From the NCBI GenBank assembly GCA_963761975.1, contig CAVXIR010000004.1, positions 1,240,001 through 1,304,000 on the forward strand: 64,000 bases of DNA. The letters are read 5' to 3'. The position numbers and the translations under genes are program-made. How positions within the stretch are numbered: the stretch's first letter is position 1; each line of letters starts with the position of its first letter. This DNA comes from JAMQPK01 sp963761975. Lineage in GTDB: Bacteria; Acidobacteriota; Vicinamibacteria; Vicinamibacterales; JAMQPK01. This document shows positions 50,541-60,300 of this stretch, one piece after another. The notes under the pieces are model-generated. The model saw nothing but the letters and a program-made list of their open reading frames with translations. It had not been told where the DNA came from and searched no databases.

Positions 50541-53252
50541 TTATTTAGGCGCCCAGTTCACGACGAGCGTGATCGGCGAGCTGGCGGTTCTGTCAGGTGC
50601 CGTGACGATGAGGAATCGTCCGTCGGCGGTCACATCGTAGAACGAGCGCGGGCCTCCCTGACTCACGGAAAACAACGGACGCACGGCCCCGAAGTCGGGC
50701 CTCGACAGCGTCAGCGTGACCGGAACGGCCATCAAACGTGAATCGAGCCCCAGATAGAAGATCTCTTTGCCGTCCTTCCTCCAGATCGGATTCGTCCCAC
50801 CCTGTGTGGACAGCTGCCATTTGCCGCCAGGGCCGGGAAACGGAGCGACATACACTTCCTGCCGGCCCGATTCGTTCGAGCCATATGCCACCCAGCGGCC
50901 GTCCGGGGAAAACCTCGCGGGTACTTCGCTGTAGGGCCCGGTCAGGAATGGAAAGGGCTTTCGATCGCCAGTAGAGGGCAACACCCAGATGTCAGCGCCG
51001 GTGCCGGCCAGTACGCCCCCCGGCGGCGGGTCGGAGGAGACGCCGGTCACAAAAAGCAGAAACTTGCCGTCCGGTGACCAGCTCAGCGGCCCCTGGGGGA
51101 CCTTACTCGCTGAGATGACGGTCTCGTCGCCCGCGCCGTCCGAGCGCTTTTCGTAGATGTCAAAAGTGTCGCTGCGATTCGAGCGGAAGGTCACGCGGCT
51201 CCCGTCGGGCGACCAGATGGCACCCTGCTCGTCCGCACGAGTGAACGTAAATCGCGTCATGAGATCGCGCACCAGATCGACCAGCCACACATCGCGCGAC
51301 GAGCTGGTCGGATCGAACAGGGTGACGGCGGCGCGGGTGCCGTCTGGCGACAGATTAAGATCAGCGTACGCGCCCGGAGCGCCAATGGTTCCCAGCTGAC
51401 GGCCCGACGCATCGAACCACACCAGGCGTGCACCGCCCGTCGCCTCTCCGGTCTTGTAGGCAAGCACACCTGTCTGCGACACCGTGAACGCACCCGTTGG
51501 CGCGTTGATTTGCACACCCTCGACAAGAGGGGCTGCGTCGCCTTCTACTTGATAGCCTCTAAGATTGAAGCGTTGCGACATCAACGTGTCGCCGCGCAGA
51601 AAGATAAGCCTTCCGTCCGCGTACCTGACGTTCGATCCACCTTTCATGACAAGCACGCGCTCGGCCGAATCGAGGGATGCGACGCTGACACTGCGCGGCG
51701 TCCGTCCACTGCCCATCGAGAGGTACAGGAAGTGGCGGCCGTCCGGCAGAAACGCGGGCCACCAGATGCCGACCTCGCCGGCCTTCGTATCCGGGGCCAT
51801 GACGATCTCGGGCGTCCCTCCTGCAGCCGACACGCGGCGCATCGCCCCATCCGCCGGTCCGGTCGTCGTGAACAGAATCACGCCATCGCTGTTCCAATCA
51901 GCGCCGACCGGAGCGCCGGCGTAATCGCACAACGTCGTCGGGGGTCCGCCATCGAGATCGATACGCTTCAGCTTGCCGTTGATGGCACCCGCGAAAAATC
52001 CCACGCTTCTGCCATCCGGTGACCAGAAGGGCGAGTACGCGTCCTCAGATCCGCTCAATTCCTGCGCAGTCAGAGCGTCGAGCGACCGTACCCACACCGT
52101 TCGCCGTCGTTCGCGGCCGGCGCCGACAAACGCCAGGCGTCGCCCGTCTGGCGATAGCGCGATCAGGCGCGACGGTGCCAGCTCGTCGATGATCACCCCG
52201 TCGGGCGGCATCAGCGTCGCACGATACGTCGGAGCATCGACCGGCCGTGTATTGATGTAAGCCCACTTACCGGTACCAATGGCTGCCGTCAATGCCAGCG
52301 CGGCGACTGCCCAAGGCATCCAAGCCGCTCGACGCCGCACGGCGGGCAACACCATCGGAACGGCGGCACTCTCGGAATGCAATGAGAGTGTTTCGAGCGC
52401 GATCGCCAGATCGTGCGTTGAATGAAAGCGCGCGGCGGCGCTTTTCTCGAGGCAGCGGTCGATGATGCGCGCCAGCGCGGGCGGGATGTGCCTCTCAGCG
52501 ACGGGCAGATCGGGCGGGTCTTCCTTCAGAATCGCCGACATCGTGTCGGCCGTCGTCTCGCCGTGGAACGCGCGCCGGCCCGACAACATCTCATACAGAA
52601 TCGCGCCAAAGGCGAAGATGTCGGCGCGATGGTCGGCCGTCTGGCCCCGCACCTGTTCCGGCGCCATATACCCGAGCGTGCCGAGCACGAGGCCGTGCTG
52701 TGTCTGGACAGGTGTGGTCGGCACGCCTGAAACGTGGGCCGGGTCTTGCCCTGTAGACCCGGCACGATCCGGCTGCGTCAGCTTGGCAAGGCCAAAGTCG
52801 AGCACCTTCGCGCGTCCATCTTTATTGACAAAGATGTTCTCGGGCTTCAGGTCGCGATGGACGATGCCCTTCTCGTGGGCGGCGGCCAGTGCCTGGACGA
52901 TCTGAATGCCGAGCTCGATGGCTTTCCGCACTGCGAGCGGACCGGCCGCCACGCGCTCGCGCAGCGTCTCGCCCTCAAGCAGCTCCGACACGATGAAGGG
53001 TGAGCCGTCGTGCGTCCCGACGTCGTGCACCGCGAGGATATTCGGATGATTGAGCGTCGCCGCAGCGCGTGCCTCTTGCTCGAAGCGCTGAAGGCGATCG
53101 GCATCGGCGCTGAAACCCGAAGCGATGACTTTGATTGCGACATCACGCCCGAGCCGTGTGTCGCGCGCGCGATACACCTCGCCCATGCCGCCTGCGCCAA
53201 TCAGGGACAGAATTTGATACGCACCGAGACGAACGCCGGGCGCGAGAGACAT
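50541..53252 (-). CDS. Ser/Thr protein kinase with TolB-like beta-propeller
   Basis: A 903-residue membrane kinase. N-terminal Hanks-type domain (about 11-275): GAGGMGEVYRARDTRLGRDV, catalytic loop IVHRDLKPENIFV, DFGLAK and MAPEQVRG. A transmembrane helix (WMPWAVAALALTAAIGTGKW, about 312-331) leads to a periplasmic propeller of PD40/TolB-type repeats (SPDGRRLAFVGAG, SPFWSPDGRSVGFFAG, NLSPDGTRAAVTLFD, WSPDGKFLLFVTG, FSPDGRWVAYGSNESG). This architecture is common in Acidobacteria. The propeller probably senses an external signal and the kinase phosphorylates cytosolic proteins such as the FHA and STAS neighbours. Confidence 0.94.
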   Translation of the reverse strand: MSLAPGVRLGAYQILSLIGAGGMGEVYRARDTRLGRDVAIKVIASGFSADADRLQRFEQEARAAATLNHPNILAVHDVGTHDGSPFIVSELLEGETLRERVAAGPLAVRKAIELGIQIVQALAAAHEKGIVHRDLKPENIFVNKDGRAKVLDFGLAKLTQPDRAGSTGQDPAHVSGVPTTPVQTQHGLVLGTLGYMAPEQVRGQTADHRADIFAFGAILYEMLSGRRAFHGETTADTMSAILKEDPPDLPVAERHIPPALARIIDRCLEKSAAARFHSTHDLAIALETLSLHSESAAVPMVLPAVRRRAAWMPWAVAALALTAAIGTGKWAYINTRPVDAPTYRATLMPPDGVIIDELAPSRLIALSPDGRRLAFVGAGRERRRTVWVRSLDALTAQELSGSEDAYSPFWSPDGRSVGFFAGAINGKLKRIDLDGGPPTTLCDYAGAPVGADWNSDGVILFTTTGPADGAMRRVSAAGGTPEIVMAPDTKAGEVGIWWPAFLPDGRHFLYLSMGSGRTPRSVSVASLDSAERVLVMKGGSNVRYADGRLIFLRGDTLMSQRFNLRGYQVEGDAAPLVEGVQINAPTGAFTVSQTGVLAYKTGEATGGARLVWFDASGRQLGTIGAPGAYADLNLSPDGTRAAVTLFDPTSSSRDVWLVDLVRDLMTRFTFTRADEQGAIWSPDGSRVTFRSNRSDTFDIYEKRSDGAGDETVISASKVPQGPLSWSPDGKFLLFVTGVSSDPPPGGVLAGTGADIWVLPSTGDRKPFPFLTGPYSEVPARFSPDGRWVAYGSNESGRQEVYVAPFPGPGGKWQLSTQGGTNPIWRKDGKEIFYLGLDSRLMAVPVTLTLSRPDFGAVRPLFSVSQGGPRSFYDVTADGRFLIVTAPDRTASSPITLVVNWAPK

Positions 53253-53333
53253 GGCGGAGTGGCCGGAATTATATCTGGTCTCGTCACATCTCGAGCGTCA
53301 AGTACGGCCCCGCATTTGCACCCGAAGTCGTCC

Positions 53334-53723
53334 GTGGCCACTCCTAATGAGTTATATCCGTCGACTTCAATCCTGTCTAACTGGTCCGAGCACGATTGGC
53401 GGCGCTCTGAGGGTGTCCAACTGGAAACCCTTCAGCCCCTGCAGCGGATCGTTTTGCGAACACATCAACACGCGTACGAAATCTTCGTACGCTGCGGGCC
53501 GACGGGCGACGTGCTGGTACGCGGCGGCCGATGTTTTCAGGAGTTCACGGAGGCGAAGATAACCGGCAGCTCGTTAGGCGGCAGCTTTTTGAAGCAGTAC
53601 GGCATTTACGTTGGTCTTCGCGTCGAGTTCAACGTCAACGGCGAGACGCTGCTGACCGCGCCGATTTTCAGCATTTCGATCGAGAAGCATTCGGAAATCA
53701 CCACGTCAGGGCGACCCTCTTGA
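53334..53723 (+). CDS. unrecognised family protein (DVLVRGG type), copy 2
   Basis: From GTG 53334 this is 129 residues (MATPNELYPSTSILSNWSEH at the N-terminus). It is paralogous to 46844-47284: LQPLQRIVLRTHQHAYEIFV, G-D-V-L-V-R-G-G-R-C-F, SLGGSFLKQYGIYVGLRVEF and NGETLLTAPIFSISI. The frame is open further upstream to 53010, but that part is antisense to the kinase gene. It is convergent with the response-regulator phosphatase (stop at 53730, seven bases away) and divergent from the kinase. Function unknown; the twice-repeated link to PP2C and kinase genes is the only lead. Confidence 0.7.
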   Translation: MATPNELYPSTSILSNWSEHDWRRSEGVQLETLQPLQRIVLRTHQHAYEIFVRCGPTGDVLVRGGRCFQEFTEAKITGSSLGGSFLKQYGIYVGLRVEFNVNGETLLTAPIFSISIEKHSEITTSGRPS

Positions 53724-53729
53724 GCTCGC

Positions 53730-54851
53730 TCAGAGCACTGTTGCCGTCATCAGCGTGACATCGTCGGGCTGTGGACGCCCACCCAGCCTCTCGTACACGT
53801 CGGCCAGTATCGCGTCGAGCAACTCAATCCCACCGCCGGACTGCCGATCGATGGCTGCCAGGATCGGCCGCTGTGTGCCCCCATCGTCGTCCTCGAACGC
53901 TTCCGTGACGCCGTCTGTATAGAGCAGCAGCCGACTGCCCGTATCCACCGGCACGGTTTCGACCTGCCACGTCGGCACAGCCAGCGCCGGCGAAATCAAC
54001 GGACCCGTGCTGCGCAGCCACATCGGCGCGCCCGCATCACTCCAAACGATCGCCGGCGGATGACCCGCGTTGACGTAGCGCAGCCGTCTTTCCCCGGGTG
54101 CGACGAGAGCGGCGAAGATGGTGACGAACTTTTCAAAACCAAACGGCGCGAGGCTGCTCCAAATGCGGTGCGTGACGGCGAGTGGATCGTAACCGTCGGC
54201 TCGTGCGGCGTGAAAACCGCTCTTCACGACGCTGGTCATCATGGCGGCCGACAGGCCGTGTCCCGACACGTCGGCAACCAGCAATGCCGTCTCTCCGGAA
54301 TTCGCCGTGCCGTAATCGTATAAATCGCCGCCCACTTCGGAGCACGGGATGTACTGGCTGCACACCGACAGGCGGTCGAACCTGACCTGCCGTACCGGCA
54401 GCAGGCTCTGCTGAAACGCGCGCGCCTGGGCAAGTTCCGTTTCGAGCCGATCCAGGTACCGCCGATGCTCTTCGCGGCGCCACCGCAGCTCGAGGCATCG
54501 CTCAACGAGCGTCCTGAGCACGTTGCGATCGAAGGGCTTCTGAATGAAGTAAAAGGCAGGGCTTCGAATCGCACGCATGAGCTTTCCGTCAAGGTCGTCG
54601 ACGCTGCCTGTCATAAGGATGATATCGAGTTGAGGCAGGCGGCCTTTCAGCCTTGCCATCAGCTCGAACCCGTCAATGTCCGGCATCCGGATATCGAGGA
54701 TGGCCAATTCGGGAAGAAAATCGGCGGCGAGAGAGACGGCATCCTTCGACGAGCTGGTTCCGAGCACGTGGTAGGTTTCACCCAGGATCCGATCGACCGC
54801 CCGAAGCATGCCCGGCTCATCGTCGACCACGAGAATGCGCGAACCGCTCAT
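53730..54851 (-). CDS. response regulator with PP2C (RsbU-type) output domain
   Basis: A 373-residue protein. Receiver domain (about 5-120): ILVVDDEPGMLRAVDRILGE, phosphoacceptor Asp53 in LAILDIRMPDIDGFELM and QKPFD. Linker helix (LRWRREEHRRYLDRLETELA), then a PP2C/SpoIIE domain (about 150-373): GGDLYDYGTANSGETALLVA, DVSGHGLSAAMMTSVVKSGF, YVNAGHPPAIVWSD and LLYTDGVTEAFEDDDGGTQR. Phosphorylation by the kinase encoded just upstream (its stop overlaps this ATG by four bases) should switch on the phosphatase and release a STAS protein. Confidence 0.94.
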   Translation of the reverse strand: MSGSRILVVDDEPGMLRAVDRILGETYHVLGTSSSKDAVSLAADFLPELAILDIRMPDIDGFELMARLKGRLPQLDIILMTGSVDDLDGKLMRAIRSPAFYFIQKPFDRNVLRTLVERCLELRWRREEHRRYLDRLETELAQARAFQQSLLPVRQVRFDRLSVCSQYIPCSEVGGDLYDYGTANSGETALLVADVSGHGLSAAMMTSVVKSGFHAARADGYDPLAVTHRIWSSLAPFGFEKFVTIFAALVAPGERRLRYVNAGHPPAIVWSDAGAPMWLRSTGPLISPALAVPTWQVETVPVDTGSRLLLYTDGVTEAFEDDDGGTQRPILAAIDRQSGGGIELLDAILADVYERLGGRPQPDDVTLMTATVL

Positions 54852-56539
54852 GACGTCCGCGCCGGCGACTGCCTGCGTGCCTGTGGAAATGTGAGATCGA
54901 CTCGTGTGCCAAGACCAGGCTGGCTTTCGATGCCGATCGTGCCGCCAACTTCCCAGAGAATGGTCCGGCAGATCGGCAGGCCCAGACCATTGCCGTGCGG
55001 CTTGGTGGTAAAGAACGGCTCCACCACTTTCGGCAGATTCTCAGCCAATATCCCGGATCCGGTGTCGACGATCGAGACCGTCAGCGACTCGGGTAAGGAT
55101 TCTACCGCCACCGTAATCCTCCCGCCGGCCGGCGTCGCCTCGCGCGCATTGGTCAGCACGTTGAGGAACACCTGCTCGAGATCGCTCTGCCCACAGGCCA
55201 CGGCAGGCGCATCGTCGGGAATCGCGGCGTGCAGCTCGATACCGCGCCGGCCCATTCCATATTTCAGGATGGCCGAGGCTGTTTCGAATGCGCGGCGCAC
55301 ATATCCATGCTGGCTTCCCCGTGCGGCGCCGCGCGAAAACGCCAGCATGCCGCCGAAGATTCGACGGCAGACCTGCAGTGATTTCTGAACCTGCTCGAGA
55401 TCTTCCGCGAGCACAGCGGAGTCGTACGCGCCCGTCCGCAAATCTGTCTGCATCTGCTGCACGAGCGGCAGCATCGATCCGAGCGCGTTGTTCACGTCGT
55501 GCGACACGCTGCGGGCGAGCTCGGCCATGGCGTGCTTGCGTTCGGCCGTCACCACTCGCGCGCGGAGCGACACGGTGCGGTGCAGGTTCTGTATGGCCAC
55601 CGCCGCATGCGAACGGAAGTGTTCGACCAGCTCGCCGTCATAGGGCTTCAGCTGCGTAGCAAACCGCGCGGCGATCTTCAAGATCCCAATCAGGCCGTCT
55701 CGAGTCACGAGCGGTGCGCACAGCATCGACGCTTCTCGAAGCGTGTCCCCGTCCGATGCGTTTTGGCCGTTGTAATCGAGAAGAGCGGCAAGATTGCCCG
55801 CCGGCCGTCCCTCCCACTCGTGCCAGCGCTCGCCGTCGCGATTGAAGCCGTAGATCTGCTCGGTCAGCAGCATCGCCGCCGCCTCGCGAACCATCGGAAG
55901 CCGCAATCCAATCCGCTGGCTCTTGGCCTTGGTCCATGCAATCTGCTCCGCCACCACCACGAGCTCGGATTCGCTTTCCTCCCGAATCAACAGCGCCGAC
56001 GAATGGTCGTACTGCGTGAGCGATCGAAGCCCATCCAGAATCTGATAGAACAGGTCCTTGGGATCGATCTGTTCCATGATCTTTCGATCGATGCGGTCGC
56101 GCACGCCGACGATGCGATCGGCGTCGATGCGATGAATCGCATCCGACAGCGTGACGGCGGCTCGCATGTAGGTGTGCCTCTCCCGGCGATCGAACGGCGA
56201 ACGCGGGCGGCTGAGTGCCATCGCTCCCCATGCGCCTTTGCGGCGTCGCAGGGGGGCTATCAGCAGATCATCCTGAACGGGGGGATGCTCATGCCGGATG
56301 AACCGGGTCAGTTGGTCGAGATCCCAGCGCCCGCCCTTCGGGACGTTGAAGCGAAGCTCGGCCGATGGCCGGCCGGGTTGAAGACTGACGATGCACCCAT
56401 GAGAGGCGTGAAAGAACTCCTGGGTCTCACGCAGGACGTAGCGAAGCGCCCGCTTCGGCTCATTGACATGCTTCAGGAACGCATGCAGATGATCGAGCAG
56501 CCTGAACGCAGCGAGCTCTTGTTCTGAAGACGTCGTCAT
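54848..56539 (-). CDS. GAF-domain sensor histidine kinase
   Basis: A 563-residue soluble kinase: two GAF domains (about 10-140, and 160-320 with REASMLCAPLVTRDGLIGIL), an HisKA-like helix with His347 in LARSVSHDVNNALGSMLPLV and an HATPase_c domain with DLEQVFLNVLTNAREATPAG (N box), IVDTGSGILAENLPKVVEPF (G1) and GNGLGLPICRTILWEVGG (G2). No membrane segment, so it senses cytosolic signals. It is operonic with the response-regulator phosphatase (ATGA overlap at 54848-54851) and is its likely phosphodonor. Confidence 0.94.
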   Translation of the reverse strand: MTTSSEQELAAFRLLDHLHAFLKHVNEPKRALRYVLRETQEFFHASHGCIVSLQPGRPSAELRFNVPKGGRWDLDQLTRFIRHEHPPVQDDLLIAPLRRRKGAWGAMALSRPRSPFDRRERHTYMRAAVTLSDAIHRIDADRIVGVRDRIDRKIMEQIDPKDLFYQILDGLRSLTQYDHSSALLIREESESELVVVAEQIAWTKAKSQRIGLRLPMVREAAAMLLTEQIYGFNRDGERWHEWEGRPAGNLAALLDYNGQNASDGDTLREASMLCAPLVTRDGLIGILKIAARFATQLKPYDGELVEHFRSHAAVAIQNLHRTVSLRARVVTAERKHAMAELARSVSHDVNNALGSMLPLVQQMQTDLRTGAYDSAVLAEDLEQVQKSLQVCRRIFGGMLAFSRGAARGSQHGYVRRAFETASAILKYGMGRRGIELHAAIPDDAPAVACGQSDLEQVFLNVLTNAREATPAGGRITVAVESLPESLTVSIVDTGSGILAENLPKVVEPFFTTKPHGNGLGLPICRTILWEVGGTIGIESQPGLGTRVDLTFPQARRQSPARTS

Positions 56540-56694
56540 TTCCGGTCAAAGCATGAGGGCAGCGCCGCTCGGCGTCAATGGCAACGAGGTGTCTAAACGG
56601 CCGCGGGACGAACGCCGGGCGCCAGGGACAGCCCGCTAAGCGCACGGCAACGGGCAGCTCGCCGGGGGCGGAGGGTTACCGAAGCGCAAAAACC

Positions 56695-56724
56695 TTGGGC
56701 TTCCAATCGTTGATCTCGTAAAAT
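56695..56724 (+). promoter_or_regulatory. possible promoter of the HTH-FHA gene
   Basis: Plus strand TTGGGC (56695-56700), 18-base spacer, TAAAAT (56719-56724). The expected transcript start is about eight bases before ATG 56739, so the mRNA would be nearly leaderless; no Shine-Dalgarno sequence is visible. Confidence 0.4.
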
Positions 56725-56738
56725 CCCTGACGCTCCCC

Positions 56739-57290
56739 ATGAGCCGCGGATCGCAGCAACTGCAATCCTGGAAGGAAATCGCTTCCCATCTGCGTCGAAC
56801 GGTCAGAACCGTCCAGCGCTGGGAACTCACCTGCGGCATGCCGGTTCATCGGCACGGGCACAAAAAATCATCAAGCGTCTACGCCTTTGTTCACGAGCTG
56901 AATGACTGGTGGGCAAAACGTCAGTTGCCGAAGAAATCAGGGGCGACCTCGCGCAGCGACGCCACGCGGTCGCAGTTTCGCTGCATGGTGCGCTGGGGCA
57001 GACATTTTGTTCCGCTTACCTCCGGCGAGAACCTGATAGGCCGTTCGTCACACGCTGCCATAAGAGTGTCGTCTCGTGAGGTTTCGCAACGCCACGCACG
57101 AATCATCGTCTCCGATGAAGACGCGTTACTGGAGGATCTCGGCAGCCGTAACGGGACCTTCATCGATGACAAGTTGATCGAAGCTCCCGTGCCGCTGAAG
57201 CACCTCAGCCAGATTCGCGTCGGCCCAGCGCTGCTGATCTTCTATGTCGCGGGCGACGACGCTACTACCGGATCGACAGAGCCATGCTGA
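56739..57290 (+). CDS. HTH plus FHA domain protein
   Basis: A 183-residue protein combining an N-terminal helix-turn-helix like an excisionase/MerR fold (LQSWKEIASHLRRTVRTVQRWE, given here by its helices LQSWKEIASHL and TVRTVQRWE; residues about 8-60) with a C-terminal FHA domain (about 95-170: LIGRSSHAAIRVSSREVSQR, then LEDLGSRNGTFIDDKLIE). The FHA Arg, Ser, Arg-His and Asn positions needed to bind phosphothreonine are present. It is a plausible DNA-binding reader of Ser/Thr phosphorylation, perhaps of the kinase at 50541. It is divergent from the histidine kinase. Confidence 0.85.
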   Translation: MSRGSQQLQSWKEIASHLRRTVRTVQRWELTCGMPVHRHGHKKSSSVYAFVHELNDWWAKRQLPKKSGATSRSDATRSQFRCMVRWGRHFVPLTSGENLIGRSSHAAIRVSSREVSQRHARIIVSDEDALLEDLGSRNGTFIDDKLIEAPVPLKHLSQIRVGPALLIFYVAGDDATTGSTEPC

Positions 57291-57361
57291 CCACACCGAC
57301 GTCATAACAGCTCAACGTGGTGAAATGGTACGCCGAGGTCCCGCAGCCGAGCCCGGACTAG

Positions 57362-60300
57362 TTACTGCGTTGTAAATATTACCGACGCGAAAGTAGTGAT
57401 CAGATTTCCCGCCTGATCGGCGACCCCGCCACTAAGGTCCACCCTGTATTGCGTCCCCGGCTCCAATAGCGTCACCGGAGTCAGAATCACCGTCCTGTGG
57501 TCGGGGGAAACAGTTACGTTGGTTGCGACTTCAAGGCCGTTGTTCGCGATTCTCAGTGCCACGTTCCCGTTAAGCACCGATATCGGGTTGATGGGTTCAT
57601 TGAAGGTTATTTGAACCGCGCTGGTGATGGCGACATTCGTGGATTCGTTGGCGGGAACAAATAGCGTGGCCGTCGGACCAAAGAGGTCTACGCCGGTGCC
57701 AGTGCTGAACGCGATGATGATGTCAGCCATGACGTTGCCGCTCGCGTCCCGGACTCCTGCCACGGAAAGGATACTCGCTGCACCAGGCGTCAGCAGTGCG
57801 GCTGGCATCAGCACCAATGTCCGGTTTCCGTTTGTAAGCGATGTGGTCAGCGACACAGGAACGCCGCCGGCGAGCAATTGAGTCGCGTGCAGAGCGGTCG
57901 GATCAATCGGCTCGTCGACGAGTATTTGCATCACCACATTGATCGGTACACCACTCTGGCCGTCAGCTGGACTGGTCAGAACGACGTGAGGCGGTGTCGT
58001 GTCGCTGTCGAATGACGCGGTAAAAGTGCGGCCGAAATCCGAGACCACATTCCCGGCCAGATCTCGAGCGTTTCCGCCGGAGCTGGCAAAAAACGAATAC
58101 GTTTGTCCCGCAACGAGCGCCTCGAGCGGCGCAAATGTGGCTGTTCGTCCATCGGCGCTCAACGATACGGTTGTCGCGAGTGGCTGGAATGTAGCGTCGC
58201 TGCGCAACACGAGCCCACCAGCCTCAAGTCCCAGCAGATCGATTGGTTCGCTGTACCGCACCGTCAGAACTGTGTTAATCGCCACATCCGTCTGCCCATG
58301 GAACGGACTTGTGGCGAGCACTGCGGGCGCATCGGTATCTGCAGCGGGCGCCGTCACGAATTGCGTCGACACCGGGGCCACGGGGTTACCCGCGAGATCC
58401 TCAACCCCGCTGATGGCAAACGTCATTAACGTCGCGCCCGGTAATGCACGCAGCGGTGTAACCGTCACCGTCGTGTTCGTCGATTCAAAACTGAAGCTCG
58501 CCGGCACTGCCGTCAACGGACCGCCGCTCACTTGAATGGTCGCCGCGGTCGCCGTCAGCGGGTTAATCGGTTCGCTGAACGTCAGGCGAAGTACTGCATT
58601 GATTCCCACGTTCGTGGCCCCTGCTGGCGGGCTTACGCCTTCGACGGCCGGCGGAATCGCATCGATGGTCGTGCCCGTTCTCAGACCGAACATGGTTAGG
58701 CCTGCGACACCCATCCCTTCGAGATCGCGAAGCTCGCCGGTCACGTGCAGGAAGTAGTCCGTGTTCGCATCCAATGACTCATCAGCCACTAAACGCACGA
58801 CCCGTCCACGCTCCCGCATTGTGAGATTGGCCGTCACCGGAACGCCTGTAGAGTTGTTCCGCAGCATCACCGTAGTCTCAGACACCGTGGCTGGGTCGAG
58901 CGCCTCCGTAAACTCCACTTCGAGCACTGCGTTGAGTGGCAAATCAGACCCATGTGAACTGAAACGCACCACCGTTGGCGCCACGCCCGATGGGTCCGGC
59001 GTGATGCGGAACTGGCCCTGGAAACTCGACAACGTGTTGCCAGCGGTATCGCGCGCGTTGCCATCGAGGAACACTTGGATCAGCGCTCCGTCGGCAAACG
59101 GCGCAGCGGGTATGAATTCGACCGCCGTGCCATTCCCGGTCACCTGGACCGTTCCGGCAACCAGAATGCCGTCTTGTGACACGTGCATCGCGGTTGCCAC
59201 GCTTGCCGGACTCAATGGCTTGTTCGCGTACAGGGTCACAGCCGTTGTGGGCGCCACGTCCGTCGCACCGCTCCCCGGCCGCATCGTGACCACAAACGGC
59301 GTCGTCGTATCGACCGCCGGTGCGGTCGTGAACTGCGACACGTAATCATCCAAGCGGTTCCCGGAAAGGTCCGTTACATCGCTTGTTGCAATCACGGTGA
59401 TGAGTGACGATGGCGGTAGCCCAGTTGTCAGGAACACCATCCGGAAGTCGGCGGATCGATTCACCGAAATTGGCAGCTGCGCCGCTCCATTGAACAAAGC
59501 AAACGTCGTGTGGTTCACCGAGCTCGGATCCAACGGCTCCGAGAACGTCAATACCACCGTCGCATTCAAACCCACGCCGGCTGACCCGTCCGCAGGCGTT
59601 ACGGCAACGACCACTGGTGCGGTGACATCGGTCGTGGCTTCTGTCGTGAACTGCGAGAATGCGAATGTCAGGTTGTTGCCTGCGAGATCATGGATCGTCG
59701 AGTTACTGTTCACATGAATCTGAATCTGTGCGCTGCCCGGCAGCGGCGCGACGGGAGTAAACATGATCTCAGTACTGGCCGGGTTCAACGCATATGTCCC
59801 CGCAATTTGAATGAACGACGGCAGCACGTATACCGGCATCGACGCCGCGTTTACGGCTCCCGGTGTGATCGGCTCGCTCACCGTCACGATGATTACGCTC
59901 GTCACGGGCACATTGGTCGTGCTGTCGGACGGGACGACACCTATGACGGCCGGGGCAGTCGTATCCCCTGCCGCGACAGCGTCAGTCGTGAAGCGGCTGC
60001 TGAATGGCGCCATGACGTTTCCGGTTACGTCGAGCAGCCCACTCACGCTGACGAGATACTCCGTCGTAACCGACAGATCCGCAGACGGTGTCCAGGTCAG
60101 CGTCATCCGGTCTGTTGCCAGCACCGCGGCGCCGGTGACAGGCGGGTTCAGCGTCAGTGTGGTCGCCGTGACCGAGGTCGCATCGATCGGTTCGCTCAGG
60201 CGCAGAACGACCCGCGTATTCACCGGCACGTTGAGTGCGTTGGCGGAGGGCACGACCGCCGAAACGATCGGCACGGATGTATCCGCGCCGCCTGTTGTCG

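Noticed and set aside
57291..57361. tRNA or small RNA between the HTH-FHA and Ig-like genes
   Set aside because: Only 71 bases with no cloverleaf, T-loop motif or CCA.
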